A DNA stretch of 64,000 nucleotides. Origin: Deferribacteres bacterium (lineage in GTDB: Bacteria; Zhuqueibacterota; Zhuqueibacteria; Zhuqueibacterales; Geothermadaptataceae). The DNA lies in assembly GCA_020633675.1 (NCBI GenBank), contig JACKDE010000004.1, forward strand, positions 682,001-746,000, given 5' to 3'. Positions 1 to 8,149 of the stretch are shown in pieces (positions within the stretch are counted from its first letter, which is position 1; each line of letters starts with the position of its first letter). Both the position numbers and the translations under genes were made by a program. A model generated the notes under the pieces. The model was not told where the DNA came from, did not search any database, and saw only the letters and a list, made by a program, of their open reading frames with translations.

Positions 1-2743
1 CGCGGCCATCCCAAACCACCTTGTACGAGCCGGCTGAGCTGACATGATCCACAAGGGTGCGGATTTTCTGCCCGATCAGGTTGTAGATGGTGATTTTCAC
101 CGCTCCGGCTTTAGCGATTTGATAGCTGATGGTCGTTTCCGGGTTGAATGGATTCGGGTAGTTCTGTCCCAAATCAAAGGTATACGGAATCGGTTCATCG
201 CCGACAGCCGTAGACTTGCGAACGATATCGCCCAGGTTGCGCGGTTCGATTTTGAAATTACTGAACGAGTAGTCAAGCAAGCCGGTAACCGACAAGAGGC
301 TGTCGCCTTCCGCATACGTGGTGTCGAGGTTGCCGCGGTGATTGCCATTATCGTTCACGCGGACTTCCCCGCTGCCATCGTCGATATAGAATTCGCCGAA
401 ATTGCTGCTGCCGTCAGCAAATGGATTGGAAACGGCAACATTTTCAACGCGAACCAGCACGCCCTCCCACTGTTCGGCAGTCGCTGCACCGGTCGCAATA
501 TCGCCGGTGTTTACAACCACCGGATCGGGGACAGGATTGTTGGTGCTATTCACATTTACATTGGTCACATTATTAATTCGTGTTGAACCAAAATTTTCCT
601 GCACAGTGCCTGTCACGGTCACGTTATCGCCGAGCTTGACATTGTTCTGCAGGTCATTGACCAACACGCCGCTCCAGGGTTCGTTGCCATCCTGAATCCA
701 GTAATAAGCAAAATCACTGGAATCCGAGGTCACAACCCCGGTAACCGTTACTTCCAGACCAACGAAGCTCGAAGCATCGTTCGAAAGTGGGTCCGGCACA
801 AATTGAATATCCTGGATCGTCAGACCGCCATCGCGTACAAAATAGAAAAATTTGGCTGCACTGGTGTCACCAGGGGCTGTTGTTGATGCGCCGCCATCAT
901 CGGCTGATTCGAGAAAATATTCGACGAACGCGCCATCAGCTTGCGCTGGAATCTCGCCAGTCCAGCCATTATCCGCGCCTGCGACCATGGCAACCTTGGT
1001 AAAAGCGCCGCCATCTACGCGATAGGAAAGATCTGCGCTGGCGACTGTCGTTTGCGCATCGGCGATTGTTGCTGAAACCGTCACACTTTGCGATGAAGTT
1101 GGTACGGCCGGATCACGGCTGACGTTGGAAATTTCCGGCGGAGACGAGGCGATTTCGACATCATCGAGGGAGCGCGGATTGATGGTGATGAAGCCCGAGG
1201 ACGTTCCACCACGTATAAAACCAGTCACATTCACTTTTGTGCCTGGTGGCAGGCCCGGCCAAACACCACCGTTATTGGTTACCGGCCCGTTGACTGCGTT
1301 AAAATAGTCATCGAGAATAATCGTACCGGTTTCATCGCCGGCATTCAACGTGTTGCCTGCCAGGCCATTGGCCGTCACTGTCAGGCCTTCAAAACGCGCC
1401 AAAACACCTTCCCAGCGCTCAGAGAGCTGCGGGTCTGCGGAAGCGCCACCGGGAGCAAGACCTAAATCACCAGGCGTTAAAAGCACTGGATCGGGCAGAG
1501 GTTGTGCAAAATCAACAAACTCAATCGGCGTAATCGGGTCAGTCAGCAAAGCAAACTGGGAAATACTCGCCTGGTTCGAGCCGGTTGGGAACTCCGACAT
1601 CACGCCGGTAAACTTCACCACATCACCGGGCAGGGCCGCAGTAAACTGGGTGCCGGAAGCAGCGGTGTCGTTTTGGATGACAAAAAAGCCACTCCACGGG
1701 CCGCCGCGCGGATCTTGCACAAAGATCCCCCAGCGGGCGCCGACAAATATGTCACGAATGCCATGCATCACGATACCGGTTACAGTCAGTGTATCGCCGT
1801 TAAATGGCGAATCATCATTGATGTCCGCACCAATATCTTCCTGACGCACAAATTGCACATCTTCAATCGTCAAGCTGTCAGCAGGTGCGTAGGGTGTGAG
1901 AGCACGGCGACCGGGGGTAGCCGGCTCGTTGATGCTCCAGATACCGCCTTTATAGGAGGTGTTTTCGCCGGTCTCGTCATGGCCGGTGATGCCGTTTCCG
2001 CCGCTCCAGTTTTCCAGGTCCTCGACATCCAAGCGACGCTGCGCTGTCATGCCGAAATCATGCGGATTTTCATCATCATCATTGTCGGCATTGACAACCG
2101 TTTGATCATCGATTGCGGTATCATTTGCGTAGGTTGAAGTTTCTTCGCCATCGTCCGGCCCATCAATGCTCACACCGGATTTGTCGACGGCTTCAGCCTT
2201 ATCGCCCCAGACCAGATAATCGATATCCTGCACCAAATCGCTGGCGCCATCCCAGTAGTACAGCACCACAAATTCACCATTGTTCGACAAACCACCCTGG
2301 CCGTTAATACTGCCTTCGCTTGCTTCGCGCATATCGGCGATACCGTCTGCCTCGGTGCCATCTTCAAACAACTCGTAAGTTGGATCGACACCATAGGTAG
2401 AGTTAAAGCCTTCACTGCCAGCCAGGGCGATGGTTTGGTGCTCGCCGGGAGCTATGCTCGCGCCGTCTGGGAATCGCGCATTAAAATCGCCGAAGCCACC
2501 GCCACCGCCATTGCCTTGGACAATTTTATAGTAGTATGTTCCGTCACCTGCAAAGGTCGCGTCGGAAATGTAGTAATTCGACAAATCAATGGTTTGATCG
2601 GTCGGATTGTAAATCTCGATAAATTCACCGGCAGTCGGCTCAACAGCAAATTCTGTGATCAGCAAGTGATCCTGTCCAAATGCAGTGTGCGCCATTGCCA
2701 GCGCGAATAAGCTTGTGATGCTCAATTGTAGCCATTTTTTCAT
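1..2743 (-). CDS. Large exported protein with lamin-tail and OB-fold-like domains and C-terminal sorting domain (3' end outside window)
   Basis: One uninterrupted minus-strand frame of 914 codons runs off the left edge, so the last few dozen residues are missing. The ATG at 2743 is preceded by GGAGG, and the product opens with a signal peptide (MKKWLQLSITSLFALAMA...). Residues about 25-130 resemble a lamin-tail domain (LLITEFAVEP, then EFIEIYNPTD). The middle holds repeated OB-fold-like segments with the pattern VTGVV...FVQD or WIQDG, as in secreted nuclease-associated and DUF5689-type domains. The visible C terminus reads NYPNPFNPETTI followed by IYNLIGQKI, the FlgD-Ig/type IX-like sorting domain of FCB bacteria. 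Inference: a secreted or surface-attached protein; its substrate is unknown. No nuclease catalytic domain is visible. Confidence 0.85.
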   Translation of the reverse strand, partial: MKKWLQLSITSLFALAMAHTAFGQDHLLITEFAVEPTAGEFIEIYNPTDQTIDLSNYYISDATFAGDGTYYYKIVQGNGGGGGFGDFNARFPDGASIAPGEHQTIALAGSEGFNSTYGVDPTYELFEDGTEADGIADMREASEGSINGQGGLSNNGEFVVLYYWDGASDLVQDIDYLVWGDKAEAVDKSGVSIDGPDDGEETSTYANDTAIDDQTVVNADNDDDENPHDFGMTAQRRLDVEDLENWSGGNGITGHDETGENTSYKGGIWSINEPATPGRRALTPYAPADSLTIEDVQFVRQEDIGADINDDSPFNGDTLTVTGIVMHGIRDIFVGARWGIFVQDPRGGPWSGFFVIQNDTAASGTQFTAALPGDVVKFTGVMSEFPTGSNQASISQFALLTDPITPIEFVDFAQPLPDPVLLTPGDLGLAPGGASADPQLSERWEGVLARFEGLTVTANGLAGNTLNAGDETGTIILDDYFNAVNGPVTNNGGVWPGLPPGTKVNVTGFIRGGTSSGFITINPRSLDDVEIASSPPEISNVSRDPAVPTSSQSVTVSATIADAQTTVASADLSYRVDGGAFTKVAMVAGADNGWTGEIPAQADGAFVEYFLESADDGGASTTAPGDTSAAKFFYFVRDGGLTIQDIQFVPDPLSNDASSFVGLEVTVTGVVTSDSSDFAYYWIQDGNEPWSGVLVNDLQNNVKLGDNVTVTGTVQENFGSTRINNVTNVNVNSTNNPVPDPVVVNTGDIATGAATAEQWEGVLVRVENVAVSNPFADGSSNFGEFYIDDGSGEVRVNDNGNHRGNLDTTYAEGDSLLSVTGLLDYSFSNFKIEPRNLGDIVRKSTAVGDEPIPYTFDLGQNYPNPFNPETTISYQIAKAGAVKITIYNLIGQKIRTLVDHVSSAGSYKVVWDGR

Positions 2744-3030
2744 GAACGGTGCCTCCAGTTATTGAAAAAATTATGTGGATTGGTTCTTGATTCCTGAGTC
2801 ATTATGCTTACGCGTTGTGCGAATTGTTTTTGCGATAGTCCTTTTAGATAAACCATTGTTTTTATGTAACAATAGTACCCTTGTCATTCAGGAGAAAGCT
2901 ATTCGGCATCGTGAGGCAGCATCGAAATAGATGCCTCCGGCATGACAATTTGGGCCATTTTGTGCTTATAAACGGGTTATTTCATTTGCACAACGGGTTA
3001 TATTTGAAATTTTGAGCCAAGTCGCCAGCT
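2744..3030. other. Intergenic region between two exported-protein genes
   Basis: This stretch separates two same-strand genes. It contains a 10-base direct repeat AACGGGTTAT at 2971-2980 and 2992-3001 (21-base period) and a weak GAGGC/GCCTC-type hairpin near 2910-2935. There is no clear Rho-independent terminator and no supported small gene. Confidence 0.4.
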
Positions 3031-5169
3031 TCATTTAATCACCATAAACTTGCCGCGTTGCATCTCGCCGGTATTCAGGTCCTCGACCGTGTACAAATAC
3101 AAGCCCGTTGCCAGCGCCTGGTCATCCTGCGTCACCAGGTCCCAGGCATGCTCTCCACCGGCAAAAACACGGTTGCCGCGCGAAAACTTATCAAACCACT
3201 GAATGCCTTCGCCTGCATAGCTGGAATGATGTTGAAAAACATCGACCAGATCGCCGGCCAGGGTAAAAATGCGCACTTCGCTGTCTTGCGGCAAATTGTA
3301 AAAATAGATTTTGCGATCACGCTCGAGGTTGCCATCCCAGGCACCGCGGGCCCGGTATGGATTCGGATAAACACCGACTTTAATATCAGCCTGTTGATTG
3401 GCGATTTGCTGTTCCCGGCTGGGTGAGCCCGGAAATGCCCGGGTGGCATTCGACAAGCGACTGCTCTCCAAGCTCTGCAAATCGATTGACGGATCGCCGC
3501 GATCGAACGCGCTCACTGAGTAGGCATACTGCCAACCATTGAGCAAATTCTCGTTTTCAAATTTATAGTGATAGTAAATCGTCTCTTCGTTGCCGGTGAT
3601 TGGATCGGTAAACGTTTCACCAAAAGTAACTGGTTGCGCAAGCCGCACAAAATCGAATCCGGTGTCCAGGCCAATGCCGTTCACTGAGTCGAACTCGGCA
3701 ATCATGCTGAGCGATGACAGCAAATCGCGGCCGGGCAAATCTTCGGCGAGCTTGGTGCGATACAAGCGGTAGCCTTCAAAATCCTGCTCACCACTGATAA
3801 AATCGATCGATTCTTCGGCGGAACGATCCCAGTAGACCGTCGCCTTGCGGTCGGATGGTACAATTCTTATGCGCGGTGTTTGCGGTGGTGTCGGCAAAAC
3901 ATATCGGTCGATCTCACCATCGCGGTCGATATCTTCACCGGGATCGAGCTGATTGTTGCCGTTGCGGTCTTCACCATTGTAGGCTGTTTGCGCCCAAAAA
4001 ACATTGTTATAGAGATTCTTGCGATTTTCAATTGAATCAGTGTTGTTGGCATCCGTACCATTTTTACCGCCACACACGATCGCAAAAGCGACATTCACGG
4101 AAGAGTCCGGATCGATGCTTTTAAACGGTCCGGTTGTGAGTAAGGTCATAAAATTGCCACGTTGGCCACGAATCACCGTGTCGATAATCAGTCTGTCGAG
4201 TGGAACTTGCTGCTTGGCATAGCTGTCGATATCCGTTTGCGGCGAGAACAGAATCGGATCGTTTGTGTCGCGGAACAGCCAGGCGTTATAGGCACTGCCG
4301 ACTTTGTAGGTGGTGTCATTGCTTTGCGGGGTTGCACCAAGCATCACCATCGATACATACAAACCGTTGTCCGTAAAGCCGGGATCGCCATCGTAGTCGT
4401 ACGCATAGGCCATGCGCAGCGAGTCTTCATAGCCATTTCCGACATGCTGATAGAACGGCGCACCGACACGCGGCGGCGTGATATTGGTATTGCGCACCAC
4501 CAGATCTGCCCAAAGAGACACATATACATCATTGAGACGCTGCCGGCCGGTATTTTTAATGGTGTAGTTGAGAATGACGAAAGCATCGGCGAACGGAAAA
4601 TTCCATGCATAGGTTTCGAGATGAACAGAGAGATTGATGGGTGTGTGCTGGGGAATGGCGATGCTCGTCCCGGGGACAACCGTATTGGAGTCGGTAAAAT
4701 CAGCGATAAAATCCTGGTGGCTGACGGCATCCGGATCGAAAAACGGATTGTCAATCAAGCTCGAACGTTCCCGCACGACGTCGCCCGGGTCCGCAGAGTT
4801 GGTGAACTCGAATCCGGCCGCTACATCGCGCAAGGAAGGGATATCGCGTGCGCCGGTGGTGACCAGGATAGTGCCGTCATCGCGCTTGCCGCCGACCCAC
4901 AGCCCGCCGACAAAAACATGCTCGATGCCGGAGCCTTTCGGATATTCGCAGGACGGTTGGTCTTCTGGCGCCTGTACCGCGAATCCGTCACCAAACGTGC
5001 CGAAATTGCTGATGGTCATCCCGATGCTGCCAGTCGTGGTGTATTTGCTATCGTCATCTGTGGCGATTTTTTTGAGAAATGGAAGCTCTTTTTCCTGGGC
5101 GTGTGCAAATTGCAGGAAGCTTAAAGTCAGGATTGCAAAAATTCGAACGGTCATTTTGAGCATTGGCAT
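3031..5169 (-). CDS. Exported multidomain protein with C-terminal Ig-like sorting domain
   Basis: The frame is open from 5277, but the product only looks natural from the ATG at 5169: MPMLKMTVRIFAILTLSFLQFAHAQ is a signal peptide, while the 36 residues before it are arginine-rich and unlike a leader. Alternative ATGs lie at 5163 and 5154, and no start has a strong Shine-Dalgarno. The mature part has a large beta-rich body, an acidic D-x-[DN]-x-[DN]-G type stretch (GNNQLDPGEDIDRDGEIDR) resembling a calcium-binding loop, a fibronectin-like segment (IVPSDRKATVYWDRS), and a C-terminal FlgD-Ig-like domain (GVYPNPYRARGAW, later LATGLYLYTVED and GKFMVIK). Family proteins of this kind are secreted by FCB bacteria. 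The exact role is not recognisable. Confidence 0.85.
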   Translation of the reverse strand: MPMLKMTVRIFAILTLSFLQFAHAQEKELPFLKKIATDDDSKYTTTGSIGMTISNFGTFGDGFAVQAPEDQPSCEYPKGSGIEHVFVGGLWVGGKRDDGTILVTTGARDIPSLRDVAAGFEFTNSADPGDVVRERSSLIDNPFFDPDAVSHQDFIADFTDSNTVVPGTSIAIPQHTPINLSVHLETYAWNFPFADAFVILNYTIKNTGRQRLNDVYVSLWADLVVRNTNITPPRVGAPFYQHVGNGYEDSLRMAYAYDYDGDPGFTDNGLYVSMVMLGATPQSNDTTYKVGSAYNAWLFRDTNDPILFSPQTDIDSYAKQQVPLDRLIIDTVIRGQRGNFMTLLTTGPFKSIDPDSSVNVAFAIVCGGKNGTDANNTDSIENRKNLYNNVFWAQTAYNGEDRNGNNQLDPGEDIDRDGEIDRYVLPTPPQTPRIRIVPSDRKATVYWDRSAEESIDFISGEQDFEGYRLYRTKLAEDLPGRDLLSSLSMIAEFDSVNGIGLDTGFDFVRLAQPVTFGETFTDPITGNEETIYYHYKFENENLLNGWQYAYSVSAFDRGDPSIDLQSLESSRLSNATRAFPGSPSREQQIANQQADIKVGVYPNPYRARGAWDGNLERDRKIYFYNLPQDSEVRIFTLAGDLVDVFQHHSSYAGEGIQWFDKFSRGNRVFAGGEHAWDLVTQDDQALATGLYLYTVEDLNTGEMQRGKFMVIK

Positions 5170-5459
5170 GAAGGCCCGCTTTTTTCTAAGTCTGGATTCA
5201 GTCATTTTTGCACAGGACATTCCGGGGCGGCGAAGCAAAACGTCCGGCAATCTACCAACTTTCCGTACGTTTGTCAAGGGCTAAAGCACAAGTTATAAAC
5301 GTGCTGCAATATTTCATATTCCCTTCATATCATCGCTATAATTTGTTTGTCCATTTGCGATATTTTTGTTGCCGTTGCGAGAATTTCGTCTATATTCGTT
5401 AAAATATAGAACTTACCTGTAACTCACATCGTGGTCTACTGCTCTGTTTTGCGGCAAAT
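5170..5459. other. Divergent intergenic region upstream of a Ser/Thr kinase gene
   Basis: This AT-rich region lies between divergently transcribed genes and should hold both promoters. No recognisable operator, riboswitch or terminator is visible. Confidence 0.3.
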
Positions 5460-7775
5460 ATGGCGATGGTGTCGGTTTATAAAAATTCTTCACGATTAAG
5501 CTCACAAACTATTTTCAGCAAAATGGTCGGTCAAAATTTAGCACACTATTTCATCAAATCGAAAATTGGTAGCGGAGGCATGGGCGTCGTGTACCTTGCC
5601 GAAGATACCCGACTGAAACGCGAAGTCGCTATCAAATTTCTGCCAAAACAAATTGCCAACGAAGAACATACTCGCGAGCGCTTTAAAATTGAAGCACAGG
5701 CAGCGGCCGCACTGAATCACCCTAACATTGCAACTATCTATGCGATCGAAGAGCAGCAGGGGCAGCTTTACATCGTCATGGAGTATATCGATGGCCAGTC
5801 GCTCGAAGCCTTGGTCGCGGCTGCCGGTACGGCGTCGCCGCTCCCGCTGGAAGAAGCCTTGCATTACGCACTTCAAGCCGCGCGCGGACTGCAGGCCGCC
5901 CATGATAAAGGCATCGTCCACCGCGATATCAAGCCGGCGAACTTGATGGTCACATCTGGCGGGCAGCTTAAAATTCTCGATTTCGGCCTCGCGAAAACCG
6001 GTCAGCCCGACCGGCTCACCCAGGTTGGCATGACGGTCGGCACCATCGCCTTTATGTCGCCCGAACAAACGCGCGGCGAGGAAGTCGATCACCGCACCGA
6101 CATTTGGTCGTTGGGTGTAGCTATCTACGAAATGCTGTGCGGCGAATTGCCCTTCAAAGGCCATTATGAACAGGCAATTATTTACTCGATATTAAACGAA
6201 GACCCGCCATCGCTGGATACATTAAATGAGAAGGTTTCACCGGAACTGGCGGCCGTGGTGGCCAGGACCCTGCAAAAAGAGGCGGGCAAGCGCTACCAAA
6301 ATCTCAGCGACTTTGTCGAGGACATTGAAAAGGCAAGGTCCGGCAAGAAGGTCGAAACAACAGCTCAGGCCCCCGCGCAGGAATCCGCCCCGCCATCGAT
6401 TGTGGTGCTGCCATTTGCGGATATGAGTGCTGAAAAGGATCAGGAATATTTTTGCGATGGCATGACCGACGAGTTGATCGATGCGCTGGCAAAGGTAGAA
6501 GGCTGGCGCGTGGTTTCGAGAACATCAGCATTTGCCTTCAAAGGCAAAGTTGTCGACATTCGTGCGATTGGTGAGCAGCTGCGCGTAAGCCACGCATTGG
6601 AAGGCAGCCTGCGAAAAGCCGGCAATCGTGTGCGCATCAGTTCGCAACTGACCAATATCGCGGATGGCTTTCAAATGTGGTCGGAGCGCTACGACCGTGA
6701 AATCGATGATGTTTTTGCCATTCAGGAAGACATCGCCACTTCCATCGTCAGCAAGCTCAAATCGAAACTGGTGCAGGGCGAGTCCGAAGCCAGCCTTTTT
6801 AAGCGCTACACCGAAAATATCGATGCTTATCATCTTTATTTGCAAGCCCGATTTGAGCTCAACAAACGCACCGAGTCCGGTCTGAAGCGCGGCATCGAGC
6901 TGTGCGAGCAGGCTATTGCCATGGAGCCTGATTATGCGCTGGCTTATGCCGGCCTCGCCGACGGATATATTTTGCTCAGTTTTCAGGGTCACGCTGCACC
7001 GCAACAATTGTTGCCAAGAGCCAAACAGGCTGCACAGCGTGCTCTGGAAATCGACGAAAAACTGGCGGAAGCCCATACATCAATAGGGTGCATTGCCGCC
7101 ACCTACGATCATGATTGGTCCACTGCGAAAGCCGAATTTGAACGTGCTGCTGCCCTCAAGCCCAATTATGCAACCGCACATCATTGGTATGCGGTGTGGT
7201 ATTTGATGCCACGTGGCCACTTCAGCCGCGCGCTGATCGCTTTCATGAAAGCACAGGAGCACGATCCGCTGTCGCTGATTCTGAAGTCCGGAATCGGCTG
7301 GCAATTTCTGCTCGCCCGCAATTACAGTATGGCTGCCACCCAATTGCGCAAGGCACTGGATTTAGAGCCGAATTTTGTGGTTGCATATGATTTGCTCGGC
7401 CAGGTTTACATCCAAACCAAGCAATATACTCTGGCGGAGGAAGCGCTGAAGAAAGCCGTCGAACTCTCTGGCCGGCGTGCGCTCAGCTATAGTTCGCTGG
7501 CTTATCTCTACGCTGTGAGCGGCCGACGCGACGAGGCCGAGCATATTTTGCGGCAACTCAAAGCGCAAGCCGCTACAAGCTATATTTCATCTTATGATAT
7601 TGCCTTGATATATGCTGGATTGGGGGAAGTCGATGAGGCATTCGCCTGGCTACAAAAAGCATTTGACGAGCACAATGGCTGGCTCAATTTTCTCAATGTC
7701 GAACCGCGTTTCGACAGCCTGCGGGGCGATCATCGATTTGACGAATTGACTCAAAAAGTGGGGCTGACGAGGTAA
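5460..7775 (+). CDS. Cytoplasmic Ser/Thr protein kinase with TolB-like domain and TPR repeats
   Basis: Residues about 30-290 form a PknB-type kinase: glycine loop GSGGMGVVYLAED, ATP-anchoring Lys59 in AIKFLP, catalytic HRDIKPANL (154-162), DFG (174-176) and MSPEQ. Residues about 312-435 match the TolB-like/adenylate-cyclase-associated domain (SIVVLPFADMSAEKDQEYF, then GWRVVSRTSAFAFKGK and ISSQLTNIADGFQMWSERYD). The rest is a series of TPR units ending in the typical AFAWLQKAFDEHNGWL. No membrane segment is visible, so the protein should be cytoplasmic. The second kinase of this window begins directly with MIGDNILHY, which aligns with MVGQNLAHY at codon 22 here, so translation may really start at 5523; neither start has a good Shine-Dalgarno. 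The signal and targets are unknown. Confidence 0.93.
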   Translation: MAMVSVYKNSSRLSSQTIFSKMVGQNLAHYFIKSKIGSGGMGVVYLAEDTRLKREVAIKFLPKQIANEEHTRERFKIEAQAAAALNHPNIATIYAIEEQQGQLYIVMEYIDGQSLEALVAAAGTASPLPLEEALHYALQAARGLQAAHDKGIVHRDIKPANLMVTSGGQLKILDFGLAKTGQPDRLTQVGMTVGTIAFMSPEQTRGEEVDHRTDIWSLGVAIYEMLCGELPFKGHYEQAIIYSILNEDPPSLDTLNEKVSPELAAVVARTLQKEAGKRYQNLSDFVEDIEKARSGKKVETTAQAPAQESAPPSIVVLPFADMSAEKDQEYFCDGMTDELIDALAKVEGWRVVSRTSAFAFKGKVVDIRAIGEQLRVSHALEGSLRKAGNRVRISSQLTNIADGFQMWSERYDREIDDVFAIQEDIATSIVSKLKSKLVQGESEASLFKRYTENIDAYHLYLQARFELNKRTESGLKRGIELCEQAIAMEPDYALAYAGLADGYILLSFQGHAAPQQLLPRAKQAAQRALEIDEKLAEAHTSIGCIAATYDHDWSTAKAEFERAAALKPNYATAHHWYAVWYLMPRGHFSRALIAFMKAQEHDPLSLILKSGIGWQFLLARNYSMAATQLRKALDLEPNFVVAYDLLGQVYIQTKQYTLAEEALKKAVELSGRRALSYSSLAYLYAVSGRRDEAEHILRQLKAQAATSYISSYDIALIYAGLGEVDEAFAWLQKAFDEHNGWLNFLNVEPRFDSLRGDHRFDELTQKVGLTR

Positions 7776-8027
7776 TTTACTGCGATTCTCAAAAATTTTG
7801 TCTGGTCAAATTTCAGTATAGCTTCAATATCCAGTCAGGGCCATTGGTTGTTTGCTGTTGGCTCTTGGCGAAACAGCCAAAAACGAACAACAAACAACCG
7901 GTTTAAAATCGGTCGACATTATGGGACACAGATAAACAAGCTTCGGACATGACTTTTGCAAATCGCTATAAAACCAGCTTATTGCGGCAAACTGCACATC
8001 GATTGTACATATTTTTCGCACTGTTTC

Positions 8028-8066
8028 AAAAAAAGCCGGACATGCGTGGCACGCCCGGCTTTTTTA
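8028..8066. terminator. Bidirectional Rho-independent terminator
   Basis: The stem AAAAAAGCCGG pairs with CCGGCTTTTTT across a CATGCGTGGCACG-type centre. It lies between the convergent ends of the kinase gene and the SBBP-repeat gene and has T-runs in both directions. Confidence 0.85.
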
Positions 8067-8068
8067 GC

Positions 8069-8145
8069 CATCAGCATTTCAGCTGTCAGCTATCAGCTAT
8101 CAGCTTCTGAACGCTGAACGCTGAACGCTGATCGCTGACAACTGA
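8069..8145. repeat. Heptameric tandem repeats downstream of a terminator hairpin
   Basis: Two degenerate 7-base arrays sit side by side: CAGCTAT-type units at about 8083-8106 and GAACGCT-type units at about 8109-8138 (three exact copies and one variant). The rest of 7776-8149 holds only the terminator at 8028-8066 and a short inverted pair around the words TTGTTTGCTGTT and AACAACAAACAA. Confidence 0.7.
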
Positions 8146-8149
8146 TTGC

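Noticed and set aside
4162..5124. A 320-codon plus-strand frame opposite the 712-residue exported protein
   Set aside because: Its translation has no recognisable domain, and the opposite strand has a signal peptide and sorting domain. The same applies to the 358-codon plus-strand frame at 12132-13208.
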